Shown here one piece after another: positions 1-8,075 of a stretch of DNA of 34,180 nucleotides; position 1 is the first letter of the stretch, and the number at the start of each line of letters is the position of its first letter. The notes beneath the pieces are model-generated. The model was not told where the DNA came from and ran no database searches. It was given only the letters and a program-made list of their open reading frames with translations. The stretch comes from JADHUC01 sp964617665. GTDB lineage: Bacteria; Planctomycetota; Planctomycetia; Pirellulales; Pirellulaceae. Location: positions 1 through 34,180 of the forward strand of contig CAZUAH010000089.1 of NCBI GenBank assembly GCA_964617665.1, read 5' to 3'. The translations under genes and the position numbers were made by a program.

Positions 1-87
1 TTCGACCCAAGCGGCCGCTACATCGTTTCGGCAAACGGAAACGGTTCGATCTACGTCTGGCGGAACCCACAAGCCGTCGGCAGGTAG
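1..87 (+). CDS. WD40 repeat protein, C-terminal fragment
   Basis: The reading frame is open from base 1 and stops at TAG 85-87. The 28 visible residues form the second half of one WD40 blade: FDPSGRYIVSANGNG followed by SIYVWR, then a short tail. The gene body lies to the left of the window, so total length and other domains are unknown. WD40 blades form beta-propellers that usually act as protein-binding scaffolds. The gene converges on the FG-GAP/WD40 gene ending at 132, with 44 bp between the stops. That gene also carries WD40 blades, so this may be a paralogue. Confidence 0.7.
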   Translation, partial: FDPSGRYIVSANGNGSIYVWRNPQAVGR

Positions 88-131
88 GAGCGGCGAAGGG
101 AAGGCGGCTGGCACGGCCTGCTTCCCGAGAC

Positions 132-1718
132 TCACTCTTGCGGAGCGATCCGCTCGTACAGCCACACGTTTCCGTGGCGTTCGTACTTGGGATTATCTCC
201 CAGGCCGCTGTACGCCCAAGGGAGCGTCTCAAGTTCTTGCCACTTCTTCAGTGCCTTGCGGAAGCGTTCGATTCGTTCCTCACGCGTTTCGTTGTCCGGG
301 CGTTCTCGCATCAGGTCGGCGCACTCACGGCGGATGGAGTAGCTTCTTTGCCTGGCCTCTTCGAGCAACGCAGCCTTCTCGTCCGTCAGCGTACGCTCGA
401 CGCGGTAGTTGTCACCCAACAGCAGGTCCAGTCGGCCATCACCGTTGAAATCGGCCGCACAGATTGACTGAGGGCGGGCCGGCTGGTTGTCCGGACGATC
501 GCTGCTGTGGTCCCAGCCGTCTCGAGACACTAGGATTCTCGGGTATTCGAGAGCTGGCCGGCTTCTCGTGCCTACGTTGCGATACCAGACGATGTCCCCT
601 TTGGCGGCGCCCAGAAGATCGTCACGACCGTCGCCGTCCCAGTCGACCGCACACGGCGGGATGATCCCGCCCGAGATGGGCTTCCCGTCCAGTTCCAGCG
701 GCTGCGCGTCGCCGAAGACCGGTCGTTCTCGAGTACCCTCGTTCAGCGCTAAGCTGTAGCGCCCCTTGCCAAGCAGCAGGTCGCCATCGCCGTCGTGGTC
801 CCAGTCGTGGACGAACACGGTGGCGTTGTAGGGAATCTGGTTTCCGCTGGGGAAGTTTCGCCCCATCTTCAACTCGCCGTGTTTGTTCTCCAAGAATTCC
901 GCCTCGGCGAACGCTCCGTCTTTGTTACGGCGGAAGAGGTAGAGCGCCGCTTCGTTGAACGACCCGGTGACGACATCCGAGCGTCCATTGCCGTTGAAGT
1001 CGATCAACTGAGGAGTGAAACCAACGACGCAACCGATTGGGACGGCGGCGATTTGGCCGCCCGCTTTGAACCACTCGAACGAATCGAATCGCGGCCGGTC
1101 GCTGGTGCCGACATTGCGGTAGATGCGAAGCCTTCCGTATCCCACCTGGCCGACCAGCAAGTCGTTCTTGCCGTCCACGTTGAAGTCACCTACGAACGGG
1201 GCCGCGAAGCCATCCACGTCGATCGGTGCCCCACCTGCGTTGATCCGCACCGGCGCGGCCAAATCGTCGGCACGCTGTGGGCGCGGTTGGAGGGGTGGCT
1301 TGCCTGCGAAATCCACCTCGCGGCCTGCCACGACGGCGACTTCGTCGTTGTCAGCGACTGTGTCCGGAGAAACAGCCTTTTTTTCGGTAGGTTCGTCCAG
1401 GACAGATGTCAAGTCCCAAACCAAAGCGGTCAAGTCGTGATGGCTGGCGCTGACCAGTCTGGTGCCGTCGCTGGAGAAGGCCAGCGAAGTGACACTGCTC
1501 TCGTGGCCCTCTAACTGCTTCAACTCGCGTCCCGTGGCCACGTCGTACAGCAGGATTCGATTGTCCGCTTCGGCCGTAGCGAGGAAGCGGCCATCGGCCG
1601 AGACTGCCAGGTCGTGCACTTCTCGCCGGACAGTACACACGGGCCCGGTATGCTCGGTCCGCGTCAGCAGCGTCAGTGGGTCGCGTCGAAACTGGCCAAT
1701 TTCCATCATCGTCGCCAA
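132..1718 (-). CDS. WD40 + FG-GAP/VCBS repeat protein, probably the detached C-terminal half of the upstream M56 receptor
   Basis: The frame from TTG 1718 gives 528 aa. It opens inside a WD40 blade: the frame upstream of the TTG already encodes SAIRVWD, so the blade continues as IRVWDLATMMEIG. Two more blades follow (ILLYD, ALVWD, residues about 30-105). Residues about 160-450 hold at least five FG-GAP/VCBS-type calcium-binding loops such as DFNVDGKNDLLVG, DWDHDGDGDLLLG and DFNGDGRLDLLLG. A charged helical tail follows. Such repeats form extracellular beta-propellers. The frame is open up to the G run at 1799-1807, where a one-base shift joins it to the M56/WD40 gene. No ribosome-binding site suits the TTG. 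I read it as the second half of one protein of about 1,520 aa, not an independent gene; confidence in the fusion is about 0.8. Confidence 0.8.
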   Translation of the reverse strand: MATMMEIGQFRRDPLTLLTRTEHTGPVCTVRREVHDLAVSADGRFLATAEADNRILLYDVATGRELKQLEGHESSVTSLAFSSDGTRLVSASHHDLTALVWDLTSVLDEPTEKKAVSPDTVADNDEVAVVAGREVDFAGKPPLQPRPQRADDLAAPVRINAGGAPIDVDGFAAPFVGDFNVDGKNDLLVGQVGYGRLRIYRNVGTSDRPRFDSFEWFKAGGQIAAVPIGCVVGFTPQLIDFNGNGRSDVVTGSFNEAALYLFRRNKDGAFAEAEFLENKHGELKMGRNFPSGNQIPYNATVFVHDWDHDGDGDLLLGKGRYSLALNEGTRERPVFGDAQPLELDGKPISGGIIPPCAVDWDGDGRDDLLGAAKGDIVWYRNVGTRSRPALEYPRILVSRDGWDHSSDRPDNQPARPQSICAADFNGDGRLDLLLGDNYRVERTLTDEKAALLEEARQRSYSIRRECADLMRERPDNETREERIERFRKALKKWQELETLPWAYSGLGDNPKYERHGNVWLYERIAPQE

Positions 1719-4705
1719 ATCCCAAACGCGAATGGCACTGGCAGTTCCACTTGCTGGATCTTGTCCAAGATCGACACGGCCGTCGCGAATCCTGAACGCC
1801 CCCCCCCTCCGGCCGTTACCAGCAGCCGTCCGCGGGCCAATAACGCGATAGCCTCGATTCCATGATGCCCAAGCTGCTCTTCATCCAGTTCTCGCACCAA
1901 TCCGCCGGACTCGGCATCCCACACGCGAATCGTGTGCTCGTCGCCAAGCGCGGCCACGTGCCGTCCATCCGACGAAAAAACGACTTCCGTCGCCGACATT
2001 TTCCATTGGTGCGACTCGCGTCCGGACGCGACGTCCCACAGTCGCACGGCTGGCCCGGAAGCTCCGCCGGCACACACCAGCTTGGTGCCGTCAGGCGAAT
2101 AGGCGAGGTCGCGTACGGGACCTCCGAAGGCCGGCACGCGTTGGCCTTCCTTGAGCGACGTTCGGCCGTTCTTTTCGACCACTTTCCAGAGATAGATGCC
2201 ATGCACCTCGCTTCCGGATGCGAGGTGCCTTCCATCTGGCGAAAAGGCCACGCAGTTCATCCTTATCGGCGGATAGGTCTCTGCCGTCAGAAACCGACCG
2301 GTCTCTGTCTCCCAGACGTAAACCCCAGCTGATCCGCCCGTGGCATACCATCTGCCATCCGGCGACAAACTCGCATCGCGGATCCGTTGTCTCTTGGCGA
2401 CACGGGGATGAAGTTGTCCGCGAGCAGGGAGATGGAAAATACGAACCGTTCGGTCCTGCGATCCGGACACGACCGTCTGGTAGTCCGGCGAGAACGCCAC
2501 GCACTCGATCCAACTCGTGTGTCCAGGATACGAATACACGCGCATCGAGGAGCCAAATTGCGTTTCCCACACACGCACCTTCTTGTCGCGGCCACCGGAG
2601 ACGAGGTATCGTCCGTCTTTCGAGAATGCCAGCGACTGGATCTTGTCCTCATGGCCGTTCAACCGATGCAGTTCCTTACCGGATGCGGTTTCCCAGAGTC
2701 TGATTGAGTAGTCCGGCATGGCAACGGCGAGCATCTGCTTTTCGGGCGAGAATGCCACTTGGGCCGTCATGTCGTAAGGTAGCCATTTGCCAAGCTCCAG
2801 CACTGCATCATCGGCAATTGGTATCTGCCGAGATTCTGTGCCCGATTCGGTCTTCCAGAAACGGATGGTGTTGTCCTGGCTGGAGGTGGCCAGCGTTCTG
2901 CCGTTGTGCGAGAGAGAGGCGGAGAAGATACGGCCCGCGTGGCCCTCGAACTCGCGAAGCACCTCTCCTGTCTTTGGATCGAGTAGTCGTGCGAACCCTT
3001 CTGACCGAACGACTTGGCGGTTGCGCGTGCTATATGTGCCGCCCCATCCGAGTAGGAACGATCCGTCCGGAGCGTAGGTGACGCCGCGGATGTTCTCGAC
3101 CGCAAAGTGGCGGACCTTCTCGCCTGTTGCGACATCAAGAATTCGAATCTCTGAATTCCCCGCACAGGCGAGTTCTTTGCCGTTGGGCGAAAACGCCACG
3201 TGATCGCATCGCCCGGGCCACCAACGCAACGGCCTTGCGCTGGTCGTCTCCCACAGTCGGATTCCATCACGTCCGGCCGAAGCAATCAGCTCCCCGTCAG
3301 GCGAATATGCCACGTGTTTGACAGTCTCCGTATGACGCAATCGAATCGAGCCGATCCGCGCGATCGCCCCCACCGGCAGCGGATCGCCGTAGACATCGGT
3401 TCGAGAAACGTCTTCGTTCTCGTCCCTGCTCGGCGCAGGTCTCCCTACCTCGTCCACGCTCTCGACCGAAGCTCTCTCATCCACCCGCGGCCGTTCCGCC
3501 GTCGCAGCAAAGCATGCTGCCAGCCCCGCGGCAACCAAGAGCCCGGCAGCCCCCGATGCATGCGATAGTCGTAGGAGCCTTCGAGGCTCGGAGGCAACCG
3601 GCAAACCTAGAATTCGGCGGATTCGCGTCACCAAACTCGGCCCCGTTGATGCAATCGCGTAGCGAGGCGGTGTCTGCGACAAATGCCCCAAGGACGCTAG
3701 AGCTCGCGCGTAGACGTCAGCCCCTTCGCTGATCCGCGTGGCGTAATCGTCCGCACAGAATTCGCGTTCGATCCGAATTCGTCGCGATACCCACCAGACG
3801 GCCGGATGATAGAACAACAACGTCTCGATCGCGGTTTGGCAGAGGTTGACCAAGTAGTCGTGTCGCCGGATGTGCGCCAACTCGTGGATAAGAATCGCTT
3901 CCAACTCGCTGCTCGACAAACCCGACAGAACACACGCGGGCGTCAAGACGATGGGTTTGAGCCACCCAACTTGTATGGGCGCGGTTGTTGAAGCACACAG
4001 CCGAATGTCCACGACACGCGATATCCGCAGCCGCTGACACAGCCGCCAGACCATACGTTTGACGTACGCCGGCACTTCGCCAGTCGCTTGGTGGCGCAAA
4101 CGCTGCGACAACGACCAACCGAGAATATGCCATGTCGAAAGGCACAGCACGCCGACAAACCAAAGCGCCACGAACCAAGGTAACGAACCGCCTAAGAGTA
4201 TCGCGTATCGCGATTCGGTTCTCGAAGGAATCTGTACGACGTCATCACCGGACACGTGGACACTCGTGGCCCCTGGGGCTGTCCAGGCAGCCTCGCGACC
4301 CAACTCTTCGTCGATGTAGAATTCGTCAGTTGCTTCGTTCGGCTCTACCCCTCTTGCGTCCTGTCGCTGGGTGCGCGCGGTGTGAACCGGGCGTGTTGTG
4401 TGCGAAGCACTCTCTGTTGAGGTCAAACTCGAACTGGCATTTCCCGGCCGCACTTCTGCGATGTGATCTACCCCGGCCACATCAACGGGAACGACGACAT
4501 AGGTGAATACAGGCAAGATGACCAACAGGAGCAGGACAACGCACGACGCTAGATATCTTACCTGCGCCGTTCGGTTCTTCATCCGCCACAGTAGCACGGC
4601 AAGGCATGCCCAGACGAACACGCCTTGCCAGACGAAATGAATTAGCGTCCACCCAAGTCGTTCGATCGGTGGCCGCGACAATATATCGAAGACGCTGGCC
4701 ATCAT
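1706..4705 (-). CDS. M56 (BlaR1-type) metalloprotease receptor with WD40 propeller region (module 1)
   Basis: The 999-aa product starts at ATG 4705, overlapping the repressor stop as ATGA, so the two are translationally coupled. Residues 16-40, 48-73 and about 168-195 are membrane segments. The M56 domain follows: HELAH at 274-278 (zinc-binding, catalytic Glu), a conserved PAVWW, and EREFCADD at 313-320 supplying the third ligand Glu315. A fourth hydrophobic stretch lies at about 380-410. From about 450 onward there are about 11 WD40 blades (IRLWE, IRFWK, IRLWE, VRVWE, VYVWE, VRLWD, IRVWD among them). BlaR1 relatives are membrane proteases that sense a ligand outside and trigger loss of the cognate BlaI repressor. 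Here a propeller array replaces the penicillin-binding sensor. The last ~33 residues after the G run at 1799-1807 look out of frame; the natural protein probably continues into the 132-1718 frame. Confidence 0.88.
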   Translation of the reverse strand: MMASVFDILSRPPIERLGWTLIHFVWQGVFVWACLAVLLWRMKNRTAQVRYLASCVVLLLLVILPVFTYVVVPVDVAGVDHIAEVRPGNASSSLTSTESASHTTRPVHTARTQRQDARGVEPNEATDEFYIDEELGREAAWTAPGATSVHVSGDDVVQIPSRTESRYAILLGGSLPWFVALWFVGVLCLSTWHILGWSLSQRLRHQATGEVPAYVKRMVWRLCQRLRISRVVDIRLCASTTAPIQVGWLKPIVLTPACVLSGLSSSELEAILIHELAHIRRHDYLVNLCQTAIETLLFYHPAVWWVSRRIRIEREFCADDYATRISEGADVYARALASLGHLSQTPPRYAIASTGPSLVTRIRRILGLPVASEPRRLLRLSHASGAAGLLVAAGLAACFAATAERPRVDERASVESVDEVGRPAPSRDENEDVSRTDVYGDPLPVGAIARIGSIRLRHTETVKHVAYSPDGELIASAGRDGIRLWETTSARPLRWWPGRCDHVAFSPNGKELACAGNSEIRILDVATGEKVRHFAVENIRGVTYAPDGSFLLGWGGTYSTRNRQVVRSEGFARLLDPKTGEVLREFEGHAGRIFSASLSHNGRTLATSSQDNTIRFWKTESGTESRQIPIADDAVLELGKWLPYDMTAQVAFSPEKQMLAVAMPDYSIRLWETASGKELHRLNGHEDKIQSLAFSKDGRYLVSGGRDKKVRVWETQFGSSMRVYSYPGHTSWIECVAFSPDYQTVVSGSQDRTVRIFHLPARGQLHPRVAKRQRIRDASLSPDGRWYATGGSAGVYVWETETGRFLTAETYPPIRMNCVAFSPDGRHLASGSEVHGIYLWKVVEKNGRTSLKEGQRVPAFGGPVRDLAYSPDGTKLVCAGGASGPAVRLWDVASGRESHQWKMSATEVVFSSDGRHVAALGDEHTIRVWDAESGGLVRELDEEQLGHHGIEAIALLARGRLLVTAGGGGRSGFATAVSILDKIQQVELPVPFAFGIWRR
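1799..1807 (-). other. 9-G homopolymer at the frame break between two halves of a receptor gene
   Basis: On the coding (minus) strand nine consecutive G follow CCGGA. Reading through in the upstream frame gives a non-WD40 tail of about 33 residues ending FGIWRR. A -1 shift (one extra G) gives AFRIRDGRVDLGQ, then SAIRVWDLATMME, which completes a WD40 blade. This fits a sequencing or assembly error, a real disabling indel, phase variation by slippage, or programmed slippage on the G run. The sequence alone cannot separate these. Confidence 0.8.
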
Positions 4706-5088
4706 TTCCGTTTCTCCAACTGCCCGACGATACGTTTGATTTCCGCCAGTTCTTCATCGCTGACCTCGCGAGCTGCGAGGGCGTGCAGCACCATCTTCCG
4801 AGTTGATCCGTCGAATACGCGGTCGATGAAGGATCCAACCAGCGTCTCTTCGGTCGATGCTTCGTCGATGGCTGCTGAATACACGTGCGAGCGTTGCGTT
4901 TCGTCGCGGTCGAGCATTCCTTTTTCCGCCATCAATTGCATCTGTTTTAGCGTCGTCGTGTACCTAAGGCCGCGTCCACTTCCCAGTTGGTCATGGACTT
5001 GACGAACAGTGCTTGGGCCATGTGACCAAAGCACTCTCAGAATAGCCAGTTCCGCTTCGGACGGTTGAGACGCACGTTTTCGAGCCAT
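4702..5088 (-). CDS. BlaI/MecI-family winged-helix repressor (module 1)
   Basis: The product is 128 aa, the usual size for BlaI/MecI/CopY repressors. Residues 10-65 form the winged helix: AELAILRVLWSHG, then VRQVHDQL, the recognition helix TTTLKQMQLMAEKG and a wing around RSHVYSA. The C-terminal part (about 75-125) is the helical dimerisation domain ending in SDEELAEIKRIVGQLE. The family binds palindromic operators as dimers and represses its own operon; the partner protease relieves this. ATG 5088 has a GGAG about 7 bases upstream. The gene overlaps the M56 gene by four bases. Three palindromes lie in and around its promoter at 5114-5185, consistent with autoregulation. Confidence 0.9.
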   Translation of the reverse strand: MARKRASQPSEAELAILRVLWSHGPSTVRQVHDQLGSGRGLRYTTTLKQMQLMAEKGMLDRDETQRSHVYSAAIDEASTEETLVGSFIDRVFDGSTRKMVLHALAAREVSDEELAEIKRIVGQLEKRK

Positions 5089-5113
5089 CGCTACTCCAGT
5101 GGTTGAACGCCTA

Positions 5114-5133
5114 TGTACGATGCGAATCGTACA
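5114..5133. promoter_or_regulatory. Operator-like palindrome O1 at the module 1 start site
   Basis: Perfect 8-bp arms TGTACGAT and ATCGTACA flank a 4-base centre GCGA. The site covers the predicted transcription start of the blaI-like gene. It shares the core TACGAT-N4-ATCGTA with the spacer palindrome. Confidence 0.65.
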
Positions 5134-5142
5134 CCTGTGGCC

Positions 5143-5171
5143 ATGATATACGATCGGAATCGTAGTGTCAA
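5143..5171 (-). promoter_or_regulatory. Sigma-70-type promoter of BlaI/M56 module 1
   Basis: On the minus strand TTGACA (5171-5166) is followed after exactly 17 bases by TATCAT (5148-5143). This matches the consensus -35 perfectly and the -10 well. Transcription would begin near 5136, about 48 bases upstream of ATG 5088. The spacer is almost entirely filled by a palindrome (5149-5164). Confidence 0.72.
5149..5164. promoter_or_regulatory. Operator-like palindrome O2 in the -35/-10 spacer
   Basis: TACGAT-CGGA-ATCGTA fills 16 of the 17 spacer bases of the module 1 promoter. Its centre is 33 bp from that of O1, roughly three helical turns, so proteins on both sites would face the same side. Confidence 0.65.
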
Positions 5172-5185
5172 CGATTGCGATCGTA
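5170..5185. promoter_or_regulatory. Operator-like palindrome O3 overlapping the -35
   Basis: ACGAT-TGCG-ATCGT (5171-5184) is a third copy of the same half-site, with 5-bp arms. Its centre is 21 bp (two turns) from O2. It overlaps the last base of the -35 box and extends upstream. Confidence 0.55.
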
Positions 5186-5237
5186 CTTTTTGAGAATTTC
5201 TACGCGTCTCGACAGGTTCCGGCCTCATGCCAACCTT

Positions 5238-5313
5238 GTAGGTCAGGCTGTGCCTGACGAATCTCGGTTTCACACCGTTCGAACCGGTTTCTGTCAGGCA
5301 CAGCCTGACCTAC
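5238..5313. repeat. Palindromic intergenic element with perfect 21-bp arms
   Basis: The 21-base arm at 5238-5258 (GTAGGTCAGGCTG...) is the exact reverse complement of 5293-5313, with a 34-base loop. The rest of 5314-5448 shows no feature I can support. Palindromes of the type GTAGGTCAGG...CCTGACCTAC are, as I recall, dispersed in planctomycete genomes; copy number cannot be checked here. It lies between divergent transcription units, so a terminator role is unlikely. A REP-like or non-autonomous mobile element is the better guess. Confidence 0.75.
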
Positions 5314-5448
5314 CGAGTATTGGAGTTCTGTTAGTATGCCTAACTCATTCGATCAGGATCATGGGCCCTGCAGGATTTTGGCGCCGCTTTGTGGGACAAT
5401 GTCCGTCCAGAGGCGTCTTTATTCTGGAACGTATTTGGACGGGCACTA

Positions 5449-5955
5449 ATGGACGCAGCCGGGCCGGAACTGCTGACGCGATTGCTGGACGAGCATGGTG
5501 CCGCGCTGGTGCTGTACGCCCAGCAGTGGTGCAACGCGCCGGAGGATGTAGTGCAGGAGGCGTTCGTGCGACTCATGTGCCAACGGCCGGTGCCCGAGAA
5601 CGTGGTTGGGTGGCTGTACCGCGTGGTGCGCAACGAGGCGATCAGTACGTCGCGGGCGGCAGCGCGACGGGAACGTCATGAATCGGCGGCCGCCCACCGC
5701 GGGGAACCCTGGTTTGCTGTTGTCAGCGGAGAACGGCTCGACGCAACCGCGGCAGCGGGCGCGTTAAGAGCTTTGCCCGTCGAGCAACGGGAGACGATCG
5801 TCGCACGACTGTGGGGCGGTCTGTCGTTCGAGCAAATCGCCGAGTTGACAAACACGTCGCAAAGCACGGCGCATCGGCGTTACGTAGCTGGTTTGGCAGC
5901 CCTTCAAGAAAGGTTGGGAGTCGAATGTCTCGATCGGAATTCAACGAAGACGTGA
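5449..5955 (+). CDS. ECF-type RNA polymerase sigma factor
   Basis: I start at ATG 5449 (MDAAGPELL, 168 aa); the frame also allows TTG 5389, which adds 20 residues that look unlike the family. Region 2 is visible as PEDVVQEAFVRLM and VVGWLYRVVRNEAIS (about 35-70). Region 4 is RALPVEQRETIVARLWGGLSFEQIAELTNTSQSTAHRRY (about 110-150), a helix-turn-helix that reads the -35 element. ECF factors direct RNA polymerase to a small regulon and are usually held by an anti-sigma factor encoded next to them. The following gene overlaps by 31 bases and encodes a single-pass membrane protein, which fits. The ribosome-binding site is weak. No extracytoplasmic ligand can be inferred. Confidence 0.85.
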   Translation: MDAAGPELLTRLLDEHGAALVLYAQQWCNAPEDVVQEAFVRLMCQRPVPENVVGWLYRVVRNEAISTSRAAARRERHESAAAHRGEPWFAVVSGERLDATAAAGALRALPVEQRETIVARLWGGLSFEQIAELTNTSQSTAHRRYVAGLAALQERLGVECLDRNSTKT

Positions 5956-6629
5956 ACGACGGCCGGGAGGGACCGGCTTCGGGTACGACGGATCGGCAGG
6001 ACGTACCCTCGGAACTCAAAGCGATCGAAGCCCGCTTTGCAACGCTCGCTCCTCGCGACGATCGCTTGCAGCGCGAACGGCTGTTCTTCCTGGCCGGGCA
6101 GGCGTCGGCCCGCGAGGCCATAGGCGATCAGAGAATAACTGCTCCTCGATGGGTCTGGCCCGCGTCCCTGGCGGCAATGACCACGGTTGCCGCCACTCTG
6201 TTCGTGATGCTGCTCGTCCAGTCAGAGCCTGCGGTGGTCGAGCGGGTTGTGTACGTTCCGGCACAAGCGGCGCCTGTCAAGACACCTGCGGAAACGAACA
6301 TCGCAGAGGGCGCCGGGCAACGCGACGATGGAAAAGACGCACGAGCCGCGTCCGTTCGTGATGCGGTCTCGTACCCTCGGACCGCGACCCATCTACCACA
6401 CCGACGGAGACTTCCGGCAGCCGGACCTCAGTTTCGTCTGTTCGATCACTTGCTCGCCGAGGTGCCTTACTCTCACATAAACCAGGAGATCGTTTCGAGC
6501 GACTCCGACACTCCAGCGAGTCGACAGGTTTTGTCTCGCCGGTTGTTAGACGAACTGCTTGAACGGTCCACACCCTCGGACTCCCCGTCCGATTGCCCGG
6601 CTACTCAGAATCCAGGAGCAAAGACATGA
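5925..6629 (+). CDS. Single-pass membrane protein, putative anti-sigma factor
   Basis: ATG 5925 gives 234 aa, overlapping the sigma gene by 31 bases; AAAGG lies just upstream. Residues 1-75 are charged and cytoplasmic (SELKAIEARFATLAPRDDRLQRERLFFLAGQ), one membrane helix spans about 78-98, and the rest is an extracytoplasmic, low-complexity tail. There is no HxxxCxxC zinc-binding motif, so it is not a classical ZAS anti-sigma factor. The role is inferred from position and topology: the N-terminus could hold the sigma factor at the membrane. The frame can be extended upstream to 5811 inside the sigma gene, but the upstream residues are a shadow. The stop overlaps the next start as ATGA. Confidence 0.75.
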   Translation: MSRSEFNEDVNDGREGPASGTTDRQDVPSELKAIEARFATLAPRDDRLQRERLFFLAGQASAREAIGDQRITAPRWVWPASLAAMTTVAATLFVMLLVQSEPAVVERVVYVPAQAAPVKTPAETNIAEGAGQRDDGKDARAASVRDAVSYPRTATHLPHRRRLPAAGPQFRLFDHLLAEVPYSHINQEIVSSDSDTPASRQVLSRRLLDELLERSTPSDSPSDCPATQNPGAKT

Positions 6630-8035
6630 TTCCGATTCACCGTCTGCCGCTATGCATGTTGTTCGCCGTTGCCGTTGCCACGGGGGCCGGACAGGTCGTC
6701 GCCGACGACGACCGGCCTCCCGTGAAACTAACACTGCATCCCGCGTCGGAACCACGACCGGCCTTGCAGTATCAGCTGCTTCCGAAGTTTCTGGAGCGTA
6801 TCCCTGGGAATGCGGCTGTCTACTACGGCAAAGTGACGGCCGAGCAACGACCGTTTTTCAGCAATCAGGAGAAGCTGGATAAGATCGAGCAATGGCGCAA
6901 GGCCCCCATGGAGGAACTGCGACACGACGACGTCCAATTGCGGCTGGGCACGATCGAGTACTTCCTCGACCAAGCCACGCGTTGCGAGTATTGCGACTGG
7001 CAACTGCCGATTCGCGAAACGCTGTTCTACACGATCCTCTTGCCTGAGCTGCAGCAGACGAGGCAATTCGGTCGAATCATAGGGACGAAGGCCAGGATTC
7101 ACGTTGCCCGGGGCGAATTCGAGGAAGCCATCAGAGCGCTGCGAATCGGCTATGCCCTCGGTCAAGATGCGGCCGAGGGCGAGACGCTAGTCAACGCACT
7201 CGTCGGCATGGCTATCTGCAACATCATGTCCGATCAGGTGCTGGAATTCGTCCAGCAACCGGATGCGCCTAATCTCTACTGGGCACTCACCAAGTTGCCC
7301 CGACCGCTGATCGACATCCGTGAAGCCACCGAGGCAGAGATGCATGCCATCGAGCTGTCGTTTCCGGAGGTTCGGGATTGGGAGAATGCAACGGGAACTG
7401 CCGCCCAGTGGAGCGAACGCTTGCACACTTTCTATCACAAACTGGCCGAAATGTCGGGCGATTCGAAGATGAAGGCAAACGCCCAACGGGCAATGGTCAC
7501 GGCGTCGAGCATCCGCGGCTATCCCATGGCCAAACGGGCACTCATCGAACGCGGATTATCACCGGAAATCGCCGAGGCCATGCCGGTTGGCCAGATCATC
7601 CTGCTATACACGATGCAGACGTACAGGGATCTCCGCGATGATCTGTTCAAATGGTTCAGCGTCCCGTATCCGGAATTTCGCGAAAGGACGGATGCCGCGA
7701 TGACCGAGCTTCGGCGATCGGTCATCGAAAGGCGTGAGATTGTACCCGTGGCCGGCGTCTTCCTGCCCGCGGTTCAAGCGAGTCGCACGGCCGTTGTGCG
7801 AAACGACCGCCAGATCGCGGTCTTGCGGGTGATCGAAGCAATACGAATGTACGCCGCCGATCACGACGGGCAGCTACCTAGGGCGTTGAGCAACGTCACC
7901 AAGGTGCCCGTCCCGGGCGATCCGCTCACGGGGAAACCGTTTGACTACCGCGTCGACGGCGAAGTGGCCTACCTGAAGGGACAATCCCTGCACGGCATAC
8001 CATTGAACTATGAGATCAGAATCGTTCGCGATTGA
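6626..8035 (+). CDS. Secreted planctomycete-type protein of unknown function
   Basis: ATG 6626 overlaps the previous stop (ATGA) and has AGGAG eight bases upstream. The 469-aa product begins with a signal peptide (about 1-27, ending AGQVVA). The mature part is mostly helical: QLLPKFLERIPGNAAVYYGK, a paired cysteine motif CEYC at about 112, and repeated helix pairs (ARGEFEEAIRALRIGYALGQDA) that resemble TPR-like units. The C-terminus has AIRMYAADHDGQLPRALS...PGDPLTGKPFDYRVDG, a motif I know from pseudopilin-like and other planctomycete secreted proteins. The family is not one I can name. Its place in the sigma/anti-sigma operon suggests an envelope role. Confidence 0.8.
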   Translation: MIPIHRLPLCMLFAVAVATGAGQVVADDDRPPVKLTLHPASEPRPALQYQLLPKFLERIPGNAAVYYGKVTAEQRPFFSNQEKLDKIEQWRKAPMEELRHDDVQLRLGTIEYFLDQATRCEYCDWQLPIRETLFYTILLPELQQTRQFGRIIGTKARIHVARGEFEEAIRALRIGYALGQDAAEGETLVNALVGMAICNIMSDQVLEFVQQPDAPNLYWALTKLPRPLIDIREATEAEMHAIELSFPEVRDWENATGTAAQWSERLHTFYHKLAEMSGDSKMKANAQRAMVTASSIRGYPMAKRALIERGLSPEIAEAMPVGQIILLYTMQTYRDLRDDLFKWFSVPYPEFRERTDAAMTELRRSVIERREIVPVAGVFLPAVQASRTAVVRNDRQIAVLRVIEAIRMYAADHDGQLPRALSNVTKVPVPGDPLTGKPFDYRVDGEVAYLKGQSLHGIPLNYEIRIVRD

Positions 8036-8075
8036 TGCATCCCAACAACACAATCCACAACCCGGAGAGAAAGAC

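Noticed and set aside
795..1514. A 239-codon open frame on the plus strand
   Set aside because: It is antisense to the FG-GAP region, which has clear repeat motifs. The plus-strand product has no recognisable domain.
1351..1725. Minus-strand frame bridging the two receptor halves
   Set aside because: It is in the third frame and encodes no WD40 or FG-GAP motif. It does not repair the frame break.
5091..5273. Short minus-strand frame upstream of the module 1 repressor
   Set aside because: It is made of promoter, operators and one arm of the palindrome at 5238-5313; it is not a gene.
5330..5344. GTTAG-TATGC-CTAAC inverted repeat before the sigma gene
   Set aside because: The arms are only 5 bp, it is present once, and no promoter aligns with it convincingly.
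5175..5681. Plus-strand frame overlapping the sigma gene start
   Set aside because: The first part translates the palindrome and the rest is out of frame with the sigma factor.
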